Assembly (NCBI GenBank): GCA_050740455.1 | Contig: JBOIDF010000005.1 | Coordinates: 29,333-93,332, forward strand | DNA from: USCg-Taylor sp050740455 | Lineage (GTDB): Bacteria; Pseudomonadota; Gammaproteobacteria; JACCXJ01 | Reading direction: 5' to 3' | Length of the DNA stretch: 64,000 nucleotides | Part shown: positions 54,690 through 63,319 of the stretch, in pieces | How positions within the stretch are numbered: the stretch's first letter is position 1 | Layout of the letters: the number at the start of each line of letters is the position of its first letter | Translations under genes and position numbers: made by a program | Notes under the pieces: model-generated | Databases searched by the model: none | Seen by the model: the letters and a program-made list of their open reading frames with translations, nothing else | What the model was told of the DNA's origin: nothing

Positions 54690-55544
54690 TCAGAGCGTCC
54701 GGGCCACCTTCAGCGTCAGGGCGACGCCGAGCACGTGCGCCGCGCGGGCGACCTGAGGAGCGAGTCGGGTGATTCCGACGATGCCCGGATCCTCGCCTTC
54801 CGGACAGATGCTCGCGAACTGGATGCCCACGGTCACGATCACGCCCACGGCCCGTCCATCGTCGCTGATGATGCCGCTGCCCGAGTCGCCGGGCACCGCG
54901 AGGGCTTGCGCGAAGACGTGATCCGGCGGCATGCAGCGGGCGAAGCCGGTGCGAGCAGGAAGGACACTGCCGACACCGACGCCGTTGCCGTAGTAGTGGA
55001 GGACGACCGCTCCCGACTCGGAGTTGACGCCCGTCGGACCGCCGAAGTGACACATCTGCGGATCTGCGGTGACCCCACGATCAACCAGGATAAGGGCGAA
55101 ATCCTTCGGATCCTGCAGGATCGCGTAGACGAACCTACCGATCCGCTCGCCGCGGCCGTTGCTCGCCAGTGGCCCGTCCTCGGGCCCCCAGATCATCTCT
55201 CCGGCGTCGCCCCCAATCGCCGAGTCGCCGAGGATGCAGTGACCCGCGGTACCGATGTACGTCTCACGGTCGCTGCCGGTGAACACGAAGTTGAACGTGC
55301 ACTGCCCCTTGTCGCTCTTGACGATCGCGCCCGGACGTACGCCCGGGCACGCACCGGTACCGAACGGTGTGGCCGTCGGGACCTCGATCAGTCGCACGGG
55401 CTCGCCACCCAGGGTCCAGTTCGGAACGAACCCGCCGTTGAGGACTCTCGAGAGCAAGCCCGCATGGGCTGCCGTGCCCACCGTCAGCCCAGCGATCAGC
55501 AGCCAGATTCCCACACTCCGCGAAGTACGTGATCTCTGATCCAT
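54690..55544 (-). CDS. Secreted trypsin-like serine protease
   Basis: The start at 55544 follows a strong AGGAGGGGGAAG and gives 284 residues. A signal peptide (about 1-28, SVGIWLLIAGLTVGTAAHAG) precedes a chymotrypsin-fold domain with histidine in IGTAGHC (His102), a likely aspartate in KDFALILVD (Asp148) and serine in PGDSGSG (Ser221). The triad looks complete and cysteines are placed for disulfides. Codon use (CGAGTC, GCCGGG-rich) is more GC-biased than in neighbours and suggests transfer. The substrate is unknown. Confidence 0.85.
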   Translation of the reverse strand: MDQRSRTSRSVGIWLLIAGLTVGTAAHAGLLSRVLNGGFVPNWTLGGEPVRLIEVPTATPFGTGACPGVRPGAIVKSDKGQCTFNFVFTGSDRETYIGTAGHCILGDSAIGGDAGEMIWGPEDGPLASNGRGERIGRFVYAILQDPKDFALILVDRGVTADPQMCHFGGPTGVNSESGAVVLHYYGNGVGVGSVLPARTGFARCMPPDHVFAQALAVPGDSGSGIISDDGRAVGVIVTVGIQFASICPEGEDPGIVGITRLAPQVARAAHVLGVALTLKVARTL

Positions 55545-55715
55545 CTTCCCCCTCCTGACAACGACTGGACTTCTTCCGACGACCGAACCGACGCACCTCG
55601 TGCCGGCCATCACGGAGCGTCAATTATAGGGAATCCAATGCGTTTTCGCAACGCGCGCGCGCCGAGCTCGGCGGCGGTGCGAGCACAGCGGATAAGCGTA
55701 GGCCGAAGTGGTCAG

Positions 55716-55847
55716 TCAATCAGGCTCATGTCGGTCCTCGTTCTCAAGCCCGAGTTTAATCCAGCGCGCTTTAGCAACAGCTCTCTCCGGCGACAATACT
55801 GGCTTTTGCTCCACCTTAATGAGAACAGCATCAGTATGCGTTTTCAT
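55716..55847 (-). CDS. Possible 43-residue protein of unknown function
   Basis: The frame reads MKTHTDAVLIKVEQKPVLSP then ERAVAKARWIKLGLENEDRH. It is short and charged, with no family recognised and no strong ribosome site. It overlaps the PIN-like scrap and may be a remnant rather than a gene. Confidence 0.25.
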   Translation of the reverse strand: MKTHTDAVLIKVEQKPVLSPERAVAKARWIKLGLENEDRHEPD

Positions 55848-55881
55848 CAATGATAGCATGGGTATCGAGGATTACGTCCAC
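55831..55881 (-). pseudogene. N-terminal scrap of a PIN-domain (VapC-like) toxin
   Basis: From a GTG at 55881, one base past the pyrD stop, the frame gives VDVILDTHAIIDENAY and then stops. The ILDTHAII pattern is the first strand of PIN nucleases (ILDTHALIW). The remaining roughly 110 residues are missing. Confidence 0.4.
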
Positions 55882-56829
55882 TCAGCCCGTGCACACCGCC
55901 GACGCCGCGGCATGGGGCTTCAGCGTCCCCACCAAGTCCGAAACCGAGCGCACGCGGTGGCGCTTGAGGTACTCGATGATCCCGCGGTTGATCTTCGGGC
56001 AGATGAGCGGATCGTAGAACAAGGCCGTCCCGATCCCGACCGCCGTCGCGCCCGCGATCAAAAACTCGATGGCATCGGCGGCGTTCGTGATCCCGCCCTG
56101 CCCGATGATCGGAATGCCGTGCGGTCTGCACACTTGGTAGACCTGGTGCACCTTCAGCAACGCGATGGGTTTGATGGCCGGTCCCGACAATCCTCCCTGG
56201 TTGTTGCCGATGACCGGGCGGCGGGTCTCGATGTTCACCGCCATCCCCATGAGGGTATTGATGACCGCCAAGGCGTCCGATCCCGCCTCGATGCAGCGGC
56301 GCGCGTTTTCGGCGATTTCGGTCTGGTTGGGCGAGAGTTTCGTGATCAGAGGCTTGCGCGTGACCGCCCGGCAGGCCGCCACCACCCGGGCGGACATATC
56401 GGGATCGTTCCCGAAGGCGACACCGCCTTCCTTGACGTTGGGACAAGAAATATTGATCTCGATGGCATCGATGGGTGAATCATCGAAAATCCGAGTCACC
56501 TCGCGGTATTCTTCGATGGTCGAGCCGGACACGTTGGCGATGAAACGCGTCTCCTCGAAATTCAAGCGCGGCAAAATGGCGTCGACCACCGCCCGGGCGC
56601 CGGGGTTCTGTAACCCGATCGCGTTCAGCATGCCGCCCGGCGTCTCGGCGATCCGGTGCGGGCGGTTCCCGAGCCTCGCCTCGAGCGTCGTCCCCTTCAA
56701 GCAGATCGCCCCGGCATCGCGGTTGGAAAATCCGGCGACGCGCGTGTATTCTTCGCCGAAGCCCACGCACCCTGACAACAACACCAACGGGGTCGTGAAA
56801 GGCAGGCCGCGGAAATCGACGGCCAGCAT
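55882..56829 (-). CDS. pyrD: Dihydroorotate dehydrogenase, catalytic subunit, type 1B-like
   Basis: This 315-residue flavoprotein oxidises dihydroorotate to orotate. The active-site cysteine sits in INISCPNVKEGG, and KLSPNQTEIAENARRC, GGLSGPAIKPIALLKV and IIGQGGITNAADAIEFL are FMN-barrel signatures. The cysteine marks class 1, and the form resembles PyrDB, which normally pairs with the electron-transfer subunit PyrK; none is adjacent. A start seven codons upstream would overlap the divergent trmL. Confidence 0.9.
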   Translation of the reverse strand: MLAVDFRGLPFTTPLVLLSGCVGFGEEYTRVAGFSNRDAGAICLKGTTLEARLGNRPHRIAETPGGMLNAIGLQNPGARAVVDAILPRLNFEETRFIANVSGSTIEEYREVTRIFDDSPIDAIEINISCPNVKEGGVAFGNDPDMSARVVAACRAVTRKPLITKLSPNQTEIAENARRCIEAGSDALAVINTLMGMAVNIETRRPVIGNNQGGLSGPAIKPIALLKVHQVYQVCRPHGIPIIGQGGITNAADAIEFLIAGATAVGIGTALFYDPLICPKINRGIIEYLKRHRVRSVSDLVGTLKPHAAASAVCTG

Positions 56830-56858
56830 GTCTTGTTCTCGTGCAGCCATCAGCCACC

Positions 56859-57353
56859 TTGTTTCATGTTGTTCTCTATCAGCCGGAAATCCCGCCGAAC
56901 ACGGGCAATATTATACGTCTGTGCGCGAATACCGGAGCGCGCTTGCATCTTATCGAGCCGCTCGGATTCTCGCTCGAGGATAGGCGCCTGCGGCGCGCCG
57001 GCCTGGATTATCACGAGCTCGCGGGGATCGCTGTGCATGCCGAGATCGGGGCGTTTATGGCGCACGTGCAACCGCTACGGGTATTCGGGTTTTCAAGCAA
57101 AGGGCAAGCTTGTTATACCGACATCGCTTTCCGGCCCGAAGACGCATTCCTGTTCGGTCCCGAGACTCGGGGGCTACCGCCGCACCTCCTTGAGCGGCTC
57201 GGTCCCGAGAACATCTTCCGCGTTCCGATGCGGGCCGGATGCCGCAGCCTGAACTTATCGAATGCTGTGGCCGTCATTGTTTACGAAGCCTGGCGGCAGC
57301 AGGGTTTCCACGGCGCGGGTTCATCGGCAACGCAAGCTGCTCTCTCTAGGTAG
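56859..57353 (+). CDS. trmL: tRNA (cytidine/uridine(34)-2'-O)-methyltransferase
   Basis: TrmL is a SPOUT (knotted) methyltransferase of the wobble base in tRNA-Leu. FHVVLYQPEIPPNTGNIIRL, LFGPETRGLPP and FRVPMRAGCRSLNLSNAVA are characteristic. A TTG at 56859 puts the family start at FHVVLYQPEI (164 residues). A GTG at 56841 is the alternative and would add six residues. It diverges from pyrD. Confidence 0.93.
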   Translation: MFHVVLYQPEIPPNTGNIIRLCANTGARLHLIEPLGFSLEDRRLRRAGLDYHELAGIAVHAEIGAFMAHVQPLRVFGFSSKGQACYTDIAFRPEDAFLFGPETRGLPPHLLERLGPENIFRVPMRAGCRSLNLSNAVAVIVYEAWRQQGFHGAGSSATQAALSR

Positions 57354-57383
57354 TGTCTCCCAAATAACTGCTCGCGTTTGCCC

Positions 57384-57465
57384 CGTCATTCCGGGCGAAG
57401 GTGCGAAGCGCCGGAGGCCCGGAATCCACAAATGACGCTGGATTCCCGCTTTCGCGGGAATGACG
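57384..57465. repeat. Dispersed repeat with CGTCATTCC / GGAATGACG ends
   Basis: The ends CGTCATTCC (57384-57392) and GGAATGACG (57457-57465) are inverted, and the interior has GATTCCCGC-TTT-CGCGGGAAT as a second hairpin. This is the common intergenic repeat type seen in many proteobacterial genomes. It lies between the convergent trmL and gpsA. Confidence 0.7.
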
Positions 57466-57520
57466 AAGGGGTATCGATAGATTGGTGCCTAATAGGTATT
57501 TGACCAGGTCACGCGGTAGC

Positions 57521-58546
57521 CTAGCTGCACTCGATCTCCTGGCGCGGCTCGCGCGCGAGCAATGTCTGCACCGCCTCGCGGGGCTCGCACTCGCCAGCCA
57601 CAACGCGCACGACCTGCTCGCTGATCGGCATTTCGATGGCGTGTTTTCGCGCCAAGGACAATACCTCGTGGGCCGTGCGGACCCCTTCCACGACCTGGCC
57701 GATGCGGCGTAGCGCCTCGGGCAGGCTCACGCCCCGCCCGAGCATGAGGCCGAGCCTGCGGTTGCGCGACTGATCATCGGTACAAGTGAGCACCAAATCA
57801 CCGATTCCGGCGAGACCCGTGAGCGTCGCCCGCTGGCCCCCCAAGGCCAAGCCCAAGCGCACCATCTCGGCAAGCCCCCGGGTAATCAGCGCCGCGCGCG
57901 TATTGGCGCCGAATCCGAGGCCATCCCCGACGCCCGCCGCGATGGCCAGGACGTTCTTTACTGCCCCGCCGATGGCGACCCCGGTGAGGTCGTCGCTGAT
58001 GTAGGCCCTAAAGCTCCGGTTATGTAGACGCTTGACCAGATCGCGCGCGAAAGGCTCGTTACGCGAGGCCACGGTCAAGGCGGTCGGCAGACCCGCGGCA
58101 ACTTCCGCCGCAAAGCTCGGTCCGGAGACCAAGGCGGTGACCGTGTTCATCCCGAGCACCTCCTCGACGGTTTCGTGCCCCAGCTTGTGGGTGCTCGCTT
58201 CGATGCCTTTACATGCCAATGCGATGCGCAAGCTTCCCGAAACCTTGGCCAGAACGTCACGCGTGACCTCGCGCAAGGCATTCACGGGCACCGCGATAAT
58301 GACATCCCGTATGCCGGCCGGCGGGAGGATCGTGATCGGCATGACCGCCTCGGGCAGATTGATGCCAGGAAGGAAGCGAGTGTTGCGGCGCATCTCGCGC
58401 AGCGAGGCGATGTGCGCCGGATCATGCCCCCACAGGTAGGTCGGCTGCCCGTTGCGCGCCAAAAGGACGGCAAGCGCCGTGCCCCAGGAACCGGCGCCCA
58501 TCACGAGAATAGGCGCCGTTGTGTTTGCCACAGGGGAAGGATCCAA
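57521..58546 (-). CDS. gpsA: Glycerol-3-phosphate dehydrogenase [NAD(P)+]
   Basis: GpsA (341 residues) makes sn-glycerol 3-phosphate for phospholipids. ILVMGAGSWGTALAVLLARN is the dinucleotide-binding start. LACKGIE, VSGPSFAAEVAAGLPTAL and the catalytic lysine in GGAVKNVLAIAAGVGDGLG follow. It is directly downstream of secB, a common order. Confidence 0.98.
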   Translation of the reverse strand: MDPSPVANTTAPILVMGAGSWGTALAVLLARNGQPTYLWGHDPAHIASLREMRRNTRFLPGINLPEAVMPITILPPAGIRDVIIAVPVNALREVTRDVLAKVSGSLRIALACKGIEASTHKLGHETVEEVLGMNTVTALVSGPSFAAEVAAGLPTALTVASRNEPFARDLVKRLHNRSFRAYISDDLTGVAIGGAVKNVLAIAAGVGDGLGFGANTRAALITRGLAEMVRLGLALGGQRATLTGLAGIGDLVLTCTDDQSRNRRLGLMLGRGVSLPEALRRIGQVVEGVRTAHEVLSLARKHAIEMPISEQVVRVVAGECEPREAVQTLLAREPRQEIECS

Positions 58547-58585
58547 CGCCGGGTGCGAAATCCGGACCGCGGTTAAACCCGCTTC

Positions 58586-59086
58586 CTAATGCGCTTGCTC
58601 CGCGTGGGGCGGTACCCCCTGCTGGCGGCGCTTGAGCTCCTGCGCATAGAGCGCATCAAAGTTCACCGGGGCGAGCAGGAGCGGCGGATACCCCCCGCGG
58701 ATCACTAAGTCGGATACCGCCTCGCGGGCATAAGGAAACAGGATAGTGGGACAGGCCGTCGCCAGGATCGCCCCCAGGTGCTCCGGGGGAAAGCCCGCGA
58801 TCGTAAAGATCCCCGCTTGTTGCACCTCGACCACATACAGCGGCTTATCCTCGCTGCGCACGGTGACGGTCACGGTCAACACCACCTGGTGGACCTCCTC
58901 ATCGAGACGCGTGGCTTGATTATTGATCTGGACGTCGATGGTCGGATTAAATTTCTGCAGAAACGCGTGCGGGGACTGCGGCGCCTCGAAGGAAATATCC
59001 TTGGCATAGATCTTTTGGATCGCCAACTGGCCGGCCAGCGGCTGCGCTTGCGTAGCGTTGTCCTGATCCCCGTTGGCGCCTGTCAT
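58586..59086 (-). CDS. secB: Protein-export chaperone SecB
   Basis: SecB (166 residues) keeps preproteins unfolded and hands them to SecA. IQKIYAKDISFEAPQSPHAF and CPTILFPYAREAVSDLVIRG are hallmark regions. The start has AGGTG at a good distance. grxC, often between the rhodanese gene and secB, is missing here. Confidence 0.98.
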   Translation of the reverse strand: MTGANGDQDNATQAQPLAGQLAIQKIYAKDISFEAPQSPHAFLQKFNPTIDVQINNQATRLDEEVHQVVLTVTVTVRSEDKPLYVVEVQQAGIFTIAGFPPEHLGAILATACPTILFPYAREAVSDLVIRGGYPPLLLAPVNFDALYAQELKRRQQGVPPHAEQAH

Positions 59087-59118
59087 AGCTTCACCTCGCT
59101 TAACAACTCCGCCTTCCT

Positions 59119-59544
59119 CTACTTTTTAGTGACCGGTAAATTGCTCTGCTGCCATTCTAGCATTCCGCCCTTGAGCCGGTAGATGCGCTCGAATCCCGCC
59201 TTGGTCAGCGGCTCCACCGCGGCGACGGAGGTGTTCCCGGCCTGGCAGCAAAGGATCACCGGTTTCTTGCGATCGAGCGTCAGCGCGCCCGTGCGGCTTG
59301 CCAGGTCCGCGAGCGGGAGGCTCAACGAGCCTAAGATATGCCCGCGGCCATAGGCCGCTTGATCACGCACATCGATAATGGTCGCGTCCTGATGATTTAC
59401 GATGCGAGTCACCTCGGTTGGAAGCAGTTGCGCCGCCCCGCCCGCGGATCCTTTCGCGACATACAGCGCCAGCGCCAAGATATTCAGCACCAGCAGGGAA
59501 AATAATATCCAATGATTCACTATGAATTCGCCAAGTTGCTCCAT
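59119..59544 (-). CDS. Membrane-anchored rhodanese-domain protein
   Basis: The 141-residue protein has one N-terminal membrane helix (about 11-29, ILFSLLVLNILALALYVAKG) and a rhodanese domain with ILCCQAGNTS as the active loop. GAGGAG lies five bases before the ATG. It precedes secB as in many gammaproteobacteria (YibN-like). YibN has been linked to membrane insertion factors, but the role here is inferred. Confidence 0.9.
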   Translation of the reverse strand: MEQLGEFIVNHWILFSLLVLNILALALYVAKGSAGGAAQLLPTEVTRIVNHQDATIIDVRDQAAYGRGHILGSLSLPLADLASRTGALTLDRKKPVILCCQAGNTSVAAVEPLTKAGFERIYRLKGGMLEWQQSNLPVTKK

Positions 59545-59821
59545 TGAATCTCCTCTACCCCGTTCGCCGCTACACCGCGTTGCCGAGCCATCGTGATCTC
59601 GCCTCGAGCACCGCCGTGCAAGCGTCGCAACGCATGGGCGCATTTTGCCAGGCCACGGATGAAAAGGCCATGCTCACCGCCACGCGAAACGCCCGCGCTT
59701 GGGATCCCTGGTGTGCGCAATCAATGACACCGGATCATGCTACACTCACGCGGATGTTCACCAGCCAGCATGCGGTTTCGTCCAGCCACCGCAGCTACCC
59801 GCCGCGCCTCGCCCGACGCGC

Positions 59822-61441
59822 ATGCCCCTAATCCCGCGCCCCCTGATCCTCGCCGTCCTCGACGGATGGGGCCACAGCGACACTACCGAATACAATGCCA
59901 TCCATAGCGCGCATAAGCCGGTTTGGGACGATCTCTGGGCATTGTACCCGCATACATTTATCGGTTGCTCGGGCCTAGACGTGGGCCTGCCCGACAATCA
60001 AATGGGAAACTCCGAGGTCGGGCACATGCACCTCGGCGCGGGACGCTTGGTGTTGCAGGAGTTCACGCGCATCACCCGCGCCGTCGAAGACGGTTCCTTC
60101 TTTCGCAACGAGAACCTGATCGCTCCCCTCGACCGCGCAGTGCGGAGCGGGCGCGCGATCCATATCTTGGGTCTACTCTCGCCCGGGGGCGTTCACAGCC
60201 ACGAGGCGCACATCCTCGCCACGATGGACCTCGCGGCCAAGCGCGGCGCAACGCAGATCTACCTGCATGCCTTCTTGGACGGGCGCGACCGCCCCCCGAA
60301 AAGCGCCGCCGACTCCCTTCTCGAGGCGCAGGTCAAGATTGCCGCGACCGGCGCGGGACGGATCGCCTCACTCATCGGCCGCTATTTCGCCATGGACCGC
60401 AACCACCATTGGAGCCGTACTCAAGAAGCCTATGATCTCATCGCCCATGGCCGCGCCCGCTACCGATCCACGGACCCATTCATCGCCCTCGACATGGCCT
60501 ACGCGCGCGGGGAGACCGACGAGTTTGTCCAAGCTACGGCGATCGTACCCGCGAACGGCGGCACGGTGACGGTGGCCGATGGCGATGTTATGGTGTTCAT
60601 GAACTTCCGCGCCGACCGCGCCCGCCAGCTCACCCGGGCCTTTATCGAACCCGATTTCGACCGCTTCGAGCGCGGACGGACGCCGGCGCTCGGCGCCTAT
60701 GTCAGCCTGACCCGCTATCACGCCGATTTTCACATTCCCTGCGCCTATCCCCCGGAGCGCCTGCACAATGTCTTGGGCGAATACCTCGCCCAAAAAGGGC
60801 TCACTCAACTGCGCATCGCGGAGACGGAAAAATACGCCCACGTCACCTACTTCTTCAACGGCGGCGAAGAGCGCGTCTTCGACGGCGAAGATCGCATCCT
60901 GGTGCCCTCGCCCCGCGTCGCGACCTACGAGCTCAAACCTGAGATGAGCGCCGACGCGATCACGGATCGCCTGGTCGAGGCGATTTATAGCAAGAAATAC
61001 GATGTCATCGTTTGCAATTTCGCCAATGCCGACATGGTCGGCCACACGGGGAACTTCGAGGCCACGGTCAAGGCGATCGAGGCGATAGACACCTGTCTCG
61101 GACGCATCGTGGCCGCGATTCAAGCCGTGGGCGGGGAGATGCTCATCACCGCCGATCACGGTAACGCCGAGAAGATGCGGGGGGTTTCCACCAAGATGCG
61201 GCGCGGGCAGCCGTACACGGCTCACACTCGCAATCGGGTACCGCTCCTCTATATCGGACGTCCCGCCGAGCTTGCACGCAGCGGCACGCTCGCCGATATC
61301 GCCCCAACGCTACTCTATCTTCTAGGGCTTGATCCGCCCGCGGAAATGAGCGGGCACACGCTGGTCGCGCTGGAACAGGCCGAAGGGACCGGTCGCAAGT
61401 CGCTGCGGCCACGGCAACGCCTGGGCCGCTTATTGCGGTAA
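59822..61441 (+). CDS. gpmI: 2,3-bisphosphoglycerate-independent phosphoglycerate mutase
   Basis: GpmI (539 residues) interconverts 3- and 2-phosphoglycerate with two manganese ions. LAVLDGWGHS holds the first metal aspartate (Asp14), NSEVGHMHLGAGR the phospho-serine (Ser64), and NFANADMVGHTG plus ITADHGNAE later ligands. It is about 25 residues longer than E. coli GpmI, mainly at the C-terminus. A frame extending 41 codons upstream has no family match. Confidence 0.97.
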   Translation: MPLIPRPLILAVLDGWGHSDTTEYNAIHSAHKPVWDDLWALYPHTFIGCSGLDVGLPDNQMGNSEVGHMHLGAGRLVLQEFTRITRAVEDGSFFRNENLIAPLDRAVRSGRAIHILGLLSPGGVHSHEAHILATMDLAAKRGATQIYLHAFLDGRDRPPKSAADSLLEAQVKIAATGAGRIASLIGRYFAMDRNHHWSRTQEAYDLIAHGRARYRSTDPFIALDMAYARGETDEFVQATAIVPANGGTVTVADGDVMVFMNFRADRARQLTRAFIEPDFDRFERGRTPALGAYVSLTRYHADFHIPCAYPPERLHNVLGEYLAQKGLTQLRIAETEKYAHVTYFFNGGEERVFDGEDRILVPSPRVATYELKPEMSADAITDRLVEAIYSKKYDVIVCNFANADMVGHTGNFEATVKAIEAIDTCLGRIVAAIQAVGGEMLITADHGNAEKMRGVSTKMRRGQPYTAHTRNRVPLLYIGRPAELARSGTLADIAPTLLYLLGLDPPAEMSGHTLVALEQAEGTGRKSLRPRQRLGRLLR

Positions 61442-61490
61442 TGGCGAACTTAATCGTAATCTTATTTGATTTCCCGGTGGAGTGCGGTAG

Positions 61491-62834
61491 ATGAAACATA
61501 TGCTGAAAAACGTTTTTGTTCTGGCGCTCGGGCTCGGCCTTGGTATTCAACTCGCGAGCGGCGGAAATGAGACCGCCAATGCCGCCTCGAATCCGCGCAC
61601 GGGCTTACCGCTCGATGAGTTGCGCACGTTCACCGAGGTATTCGCGAAGATCAAGAGCGATTACGTCGAAGAGGTCGGTGACGCGGATCTACTCGAGAAC
61701 GCGATTCGGGGGATGTTGTCGGGCCTCGATCCGCATTCGGCCTATCTCGACCCCGACGCCTACGGTGGCTTGCAGGAAGGGGCGAGCGGGGAATTTGGGG
61801 GCCTCGGGATCGAGGTCGGGATGGAGGACGGCTTCGTCAAGGTAATCGCGCCGATCGATGATACGCCGGCCGCGCAAGCCGGGATCAAGGCAGGGGATCT
61901 TATCGTCCGCCTCGACGATACGCCGGTGAAAGGCATGAGCCTTAACGACGCGGTAAAAATGATGCGGGGCAAACCCGGAACGGCCATTCAGCTAACCATC
62001 ATGCGCGAAGGCGAGGAAAAGCCGCTGGCGATCTCCGTAAAGCGAGCGGTAATCAAGGTGCAAAGCGTCAAGAGCCGGACCTTGGAACCGCAACTGGGCT
62101 ATGTACGCATCTCGCATTTTCAAACGCGCACCGGGGAGGATCTCAGGGCTGCCCTCGACGCCCTGAAACGCGAAAACAAGTACAGGCTCTCCGGGCTCAT
62201 CCTCGATCTGCGTAATAACCCCGGCGGGATCTTGGGCTCGGCGGTGGCCGTCGCCGACGTATTCATGGAAAAAGGTCTCATTGTTTTAACCAAGGGGCGC
62301 GGCGAGGGATCCGAGCTGAGCTTCGACGCAAAACCCAAGGATGCCTTGAACGGGGCGCCGATGGTCATACTCGTCAACGGCGGATCGGCCTCGGCCTCGG
62401 AAATCGTGGCCGGCGCGCTCCAAGACGCCCGCCGCGCCGTGCTGATGGGGAGCAAGACCTTCGGGAAAGGCTCCGTGCAAACCATCCTGCCGATGAACAA
62501 TAACGCCGCGCTTAAGCTCACGACCGCGCGTTACTATACTCCCTCGGGCCGGTCCATCCAGGCCGAGGGCATCGTCCCGGACATCATTTTGGACCGGGTA
62601 AAAGTGGCGGCCGCGGAGAATCCGGGCTTGGACGAGATTAAAGAGAGCAACCTCACGCGACATCTCTCGAACGGGAAGGATCCCCCTGCCGAGGGGACGC
62701 AGACCGAAACCAAGCCAACGGATGCAAAAGCGAATACCGAAAACGCTCAAGCCCTGGCGACCAGCGACCATGAATTGTACGAAGCGCTTAACTTGCTCAA
62801 GGGTCTCACGCTGCAACGGCGCGCACCCAATTAG
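61491..62834 (+). CDS. ctpA: S41-family carboxyl-terminal processing protease
   Basis: The 447-residue protein has a signal sequence or anchor (about 4-22), a PDZ domain (about 95-175; DDTPVKGMSLNDAVKMMRGK) and the S41 core. The catalytic serine lies in GGSASASEIVAGAL and the lysine in KTFGKGSVQTI. Such periplasmic proteases trim lipoprotein or cell-wall enzyme tails. It follows gpmI, as in gpmI-envC-ctpA blocks, but envC is absent. Confidence 0.95.
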   Translation: MKHMLKNVFVLALGLGLGIQLASGGNETANAASNPRTGLPLDELRTFTEVFAKIKSDYVEEVGDADLLENAIRGMLSGLDPHSAYLDPDAYGGLQEGASGEFGGLGIEVGMEDGFVKVIAPIDDTPAAQAGIKAGDLIVRLDDTPVKGMSLNDAVKMMRGKPGTAIQLTIMREGEEKPLAISVKRAVIKVQSVKSRTLEPQLGYVRISHFQTRTGEDLRAALDALKRENKYRLSGLILDLRNNPGGILGSAVAVADVFMEKGLIVLTKGRGEGSELSFDAKPKDALNGAPMVILVNGGSASASEIVAGALQDARRAVLMGSKTFGKGSVQTILPMNNNAALKLTTARYYTPSGRSIQAEGIVPDIILDRVKVAAAENPGLDEIKESNLTRHLSNGKDPPAEGTQTETKPTDAKANTENAQALATSDHELYEALNLLKGLTLQRRAPN

Positions 62835-62927
62835 ACTTGGATGCTGGCAATGATCGCATGATAATCGGGGTCTGTTTATTTGCGCCTGGCCGACGCGCGT
62901 GTCCTCCTGGCTATGGGTTTGACAGCA

Positions 62928-62968
62928 CGCGTAGGGCGCAATAGCGTGAGGGTATTGCGCCCTACGCG
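62928..62968. repeat. Inverted repeat with GTAGGGCGCAATA arms
   Basis: CGCGTAGGGCGCAATA (62928-62943) and TATTGCGCCCTACGCG (62953-62968) are perfect inverted 16-mers around nine bases. Dispersed repeats of this kind are common between genes in gammaproteobacteria. It lies just upstream of the HicB-like remnant. Confidence 0.75.
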
Positions 62969-62987
62969 CTAACGGAGGACAAAAACC

Positions 62988-63173
62988 GTGGGTAAAGAGT
63001 TCAAGATAGTCATTGAAAAACACCCTGACCGTTATGTCGCGTATCCATTGGGAATGAAAGGCGTTGTCATCGGCCAGGGCGATACCTTCGATGAGGCGCT
63101 GGCCGACGTTGGTGAAGCTGCTATAAGCCGGGCCGGGAACGGCGTCCCATGCGGTGTCAGTCAGTGGATGTAG
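62988..63173 (+). pseudogene. Truncated HicB-like antitoxin
   Basis: From a GTG behind GGAGGAC the frame gives VGKEFKIVIEKHPDRYVAYP and LGMKGVVIGQGDTFDEALAD, the N-terminal part of a HicB/UPF0150 protein. After ALADV the usual helical end is replaced by unrelated residues running into a dispersed repeat. No hicA partner is next to it, so it is probably inactive. Confidence 0.6.
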
Positions 63174-63201
63174 CCTGGGTGGAGCGAAGCGAAACCCAGG
63201 G
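63170..63201. repeat. Short inverted repeat TAGCCTGGGT...ACCCAGG
   Basis: CCTGGGT (63174-63180) and ACCCAGG (63194-63200) flank GGAGCGAAGCGAA. This is a typical dispersed element; a related one (CCCGGATT...ATCCGGG) follows at 63269-63295. Confidence 0.6.
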
Positions 63202-63227
63202 ATCAAGAACAGAATCCAATGAGACGC

Positions 63228-63255
63228 AAAAAAAGCCCCTCCGGGGAGGGGCTTT
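63228..63255 (-). terminator. Intrinsic terminator of the CCDC90-like gene
   Basis: On the minus strand AAAGCCCCTCC and GGAGGGGCTTT pair almost completely and are followed by a run of seven T. It lies 65 bases downstream of the gene at 63320-63592. Confidence 0.8.
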
Positions 63256-63268
63256 GGGTTCGAAGATT

Positions 63269-63295
63269 CCCGGATTCCGCTTCGCTTTATCCGGG
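63269..63295. repeat. Dispersed repeat CCCGGAT...ATCCGGG
   Basis: CCCGGATTCCGCTTCGCTTT leads into ATCCGGGCTACG, giving a seven-base stem. It is a common intergenic repeat form and lies between the terminator and the coiled-coil gene. Confidence 0.6.
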
Positions 63296-63319
63296 CTACG
63301 CTACTTCGCTTCGTCCACG

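Larger units (their letters stand above)
55545..55881. other. Region between protease and pyrD with gene remnants
   Basis: The first 170 bases contain the protease leader and no gene. The rest holds a 43-codon frame and a PIN-like N-terminal scrap, described separately. The region appears to be the right edge of the accessory island. Confidence 0.5.

Noticed and set aside
54735..55532. 265-codon plus-strand frame opposite the protease
   Set aside because: It is low in hydrophobic pattern, rich in arginine and aspartate as expected of an antisense shadow, while the minus frame has a signal peptide and catalytic triad.
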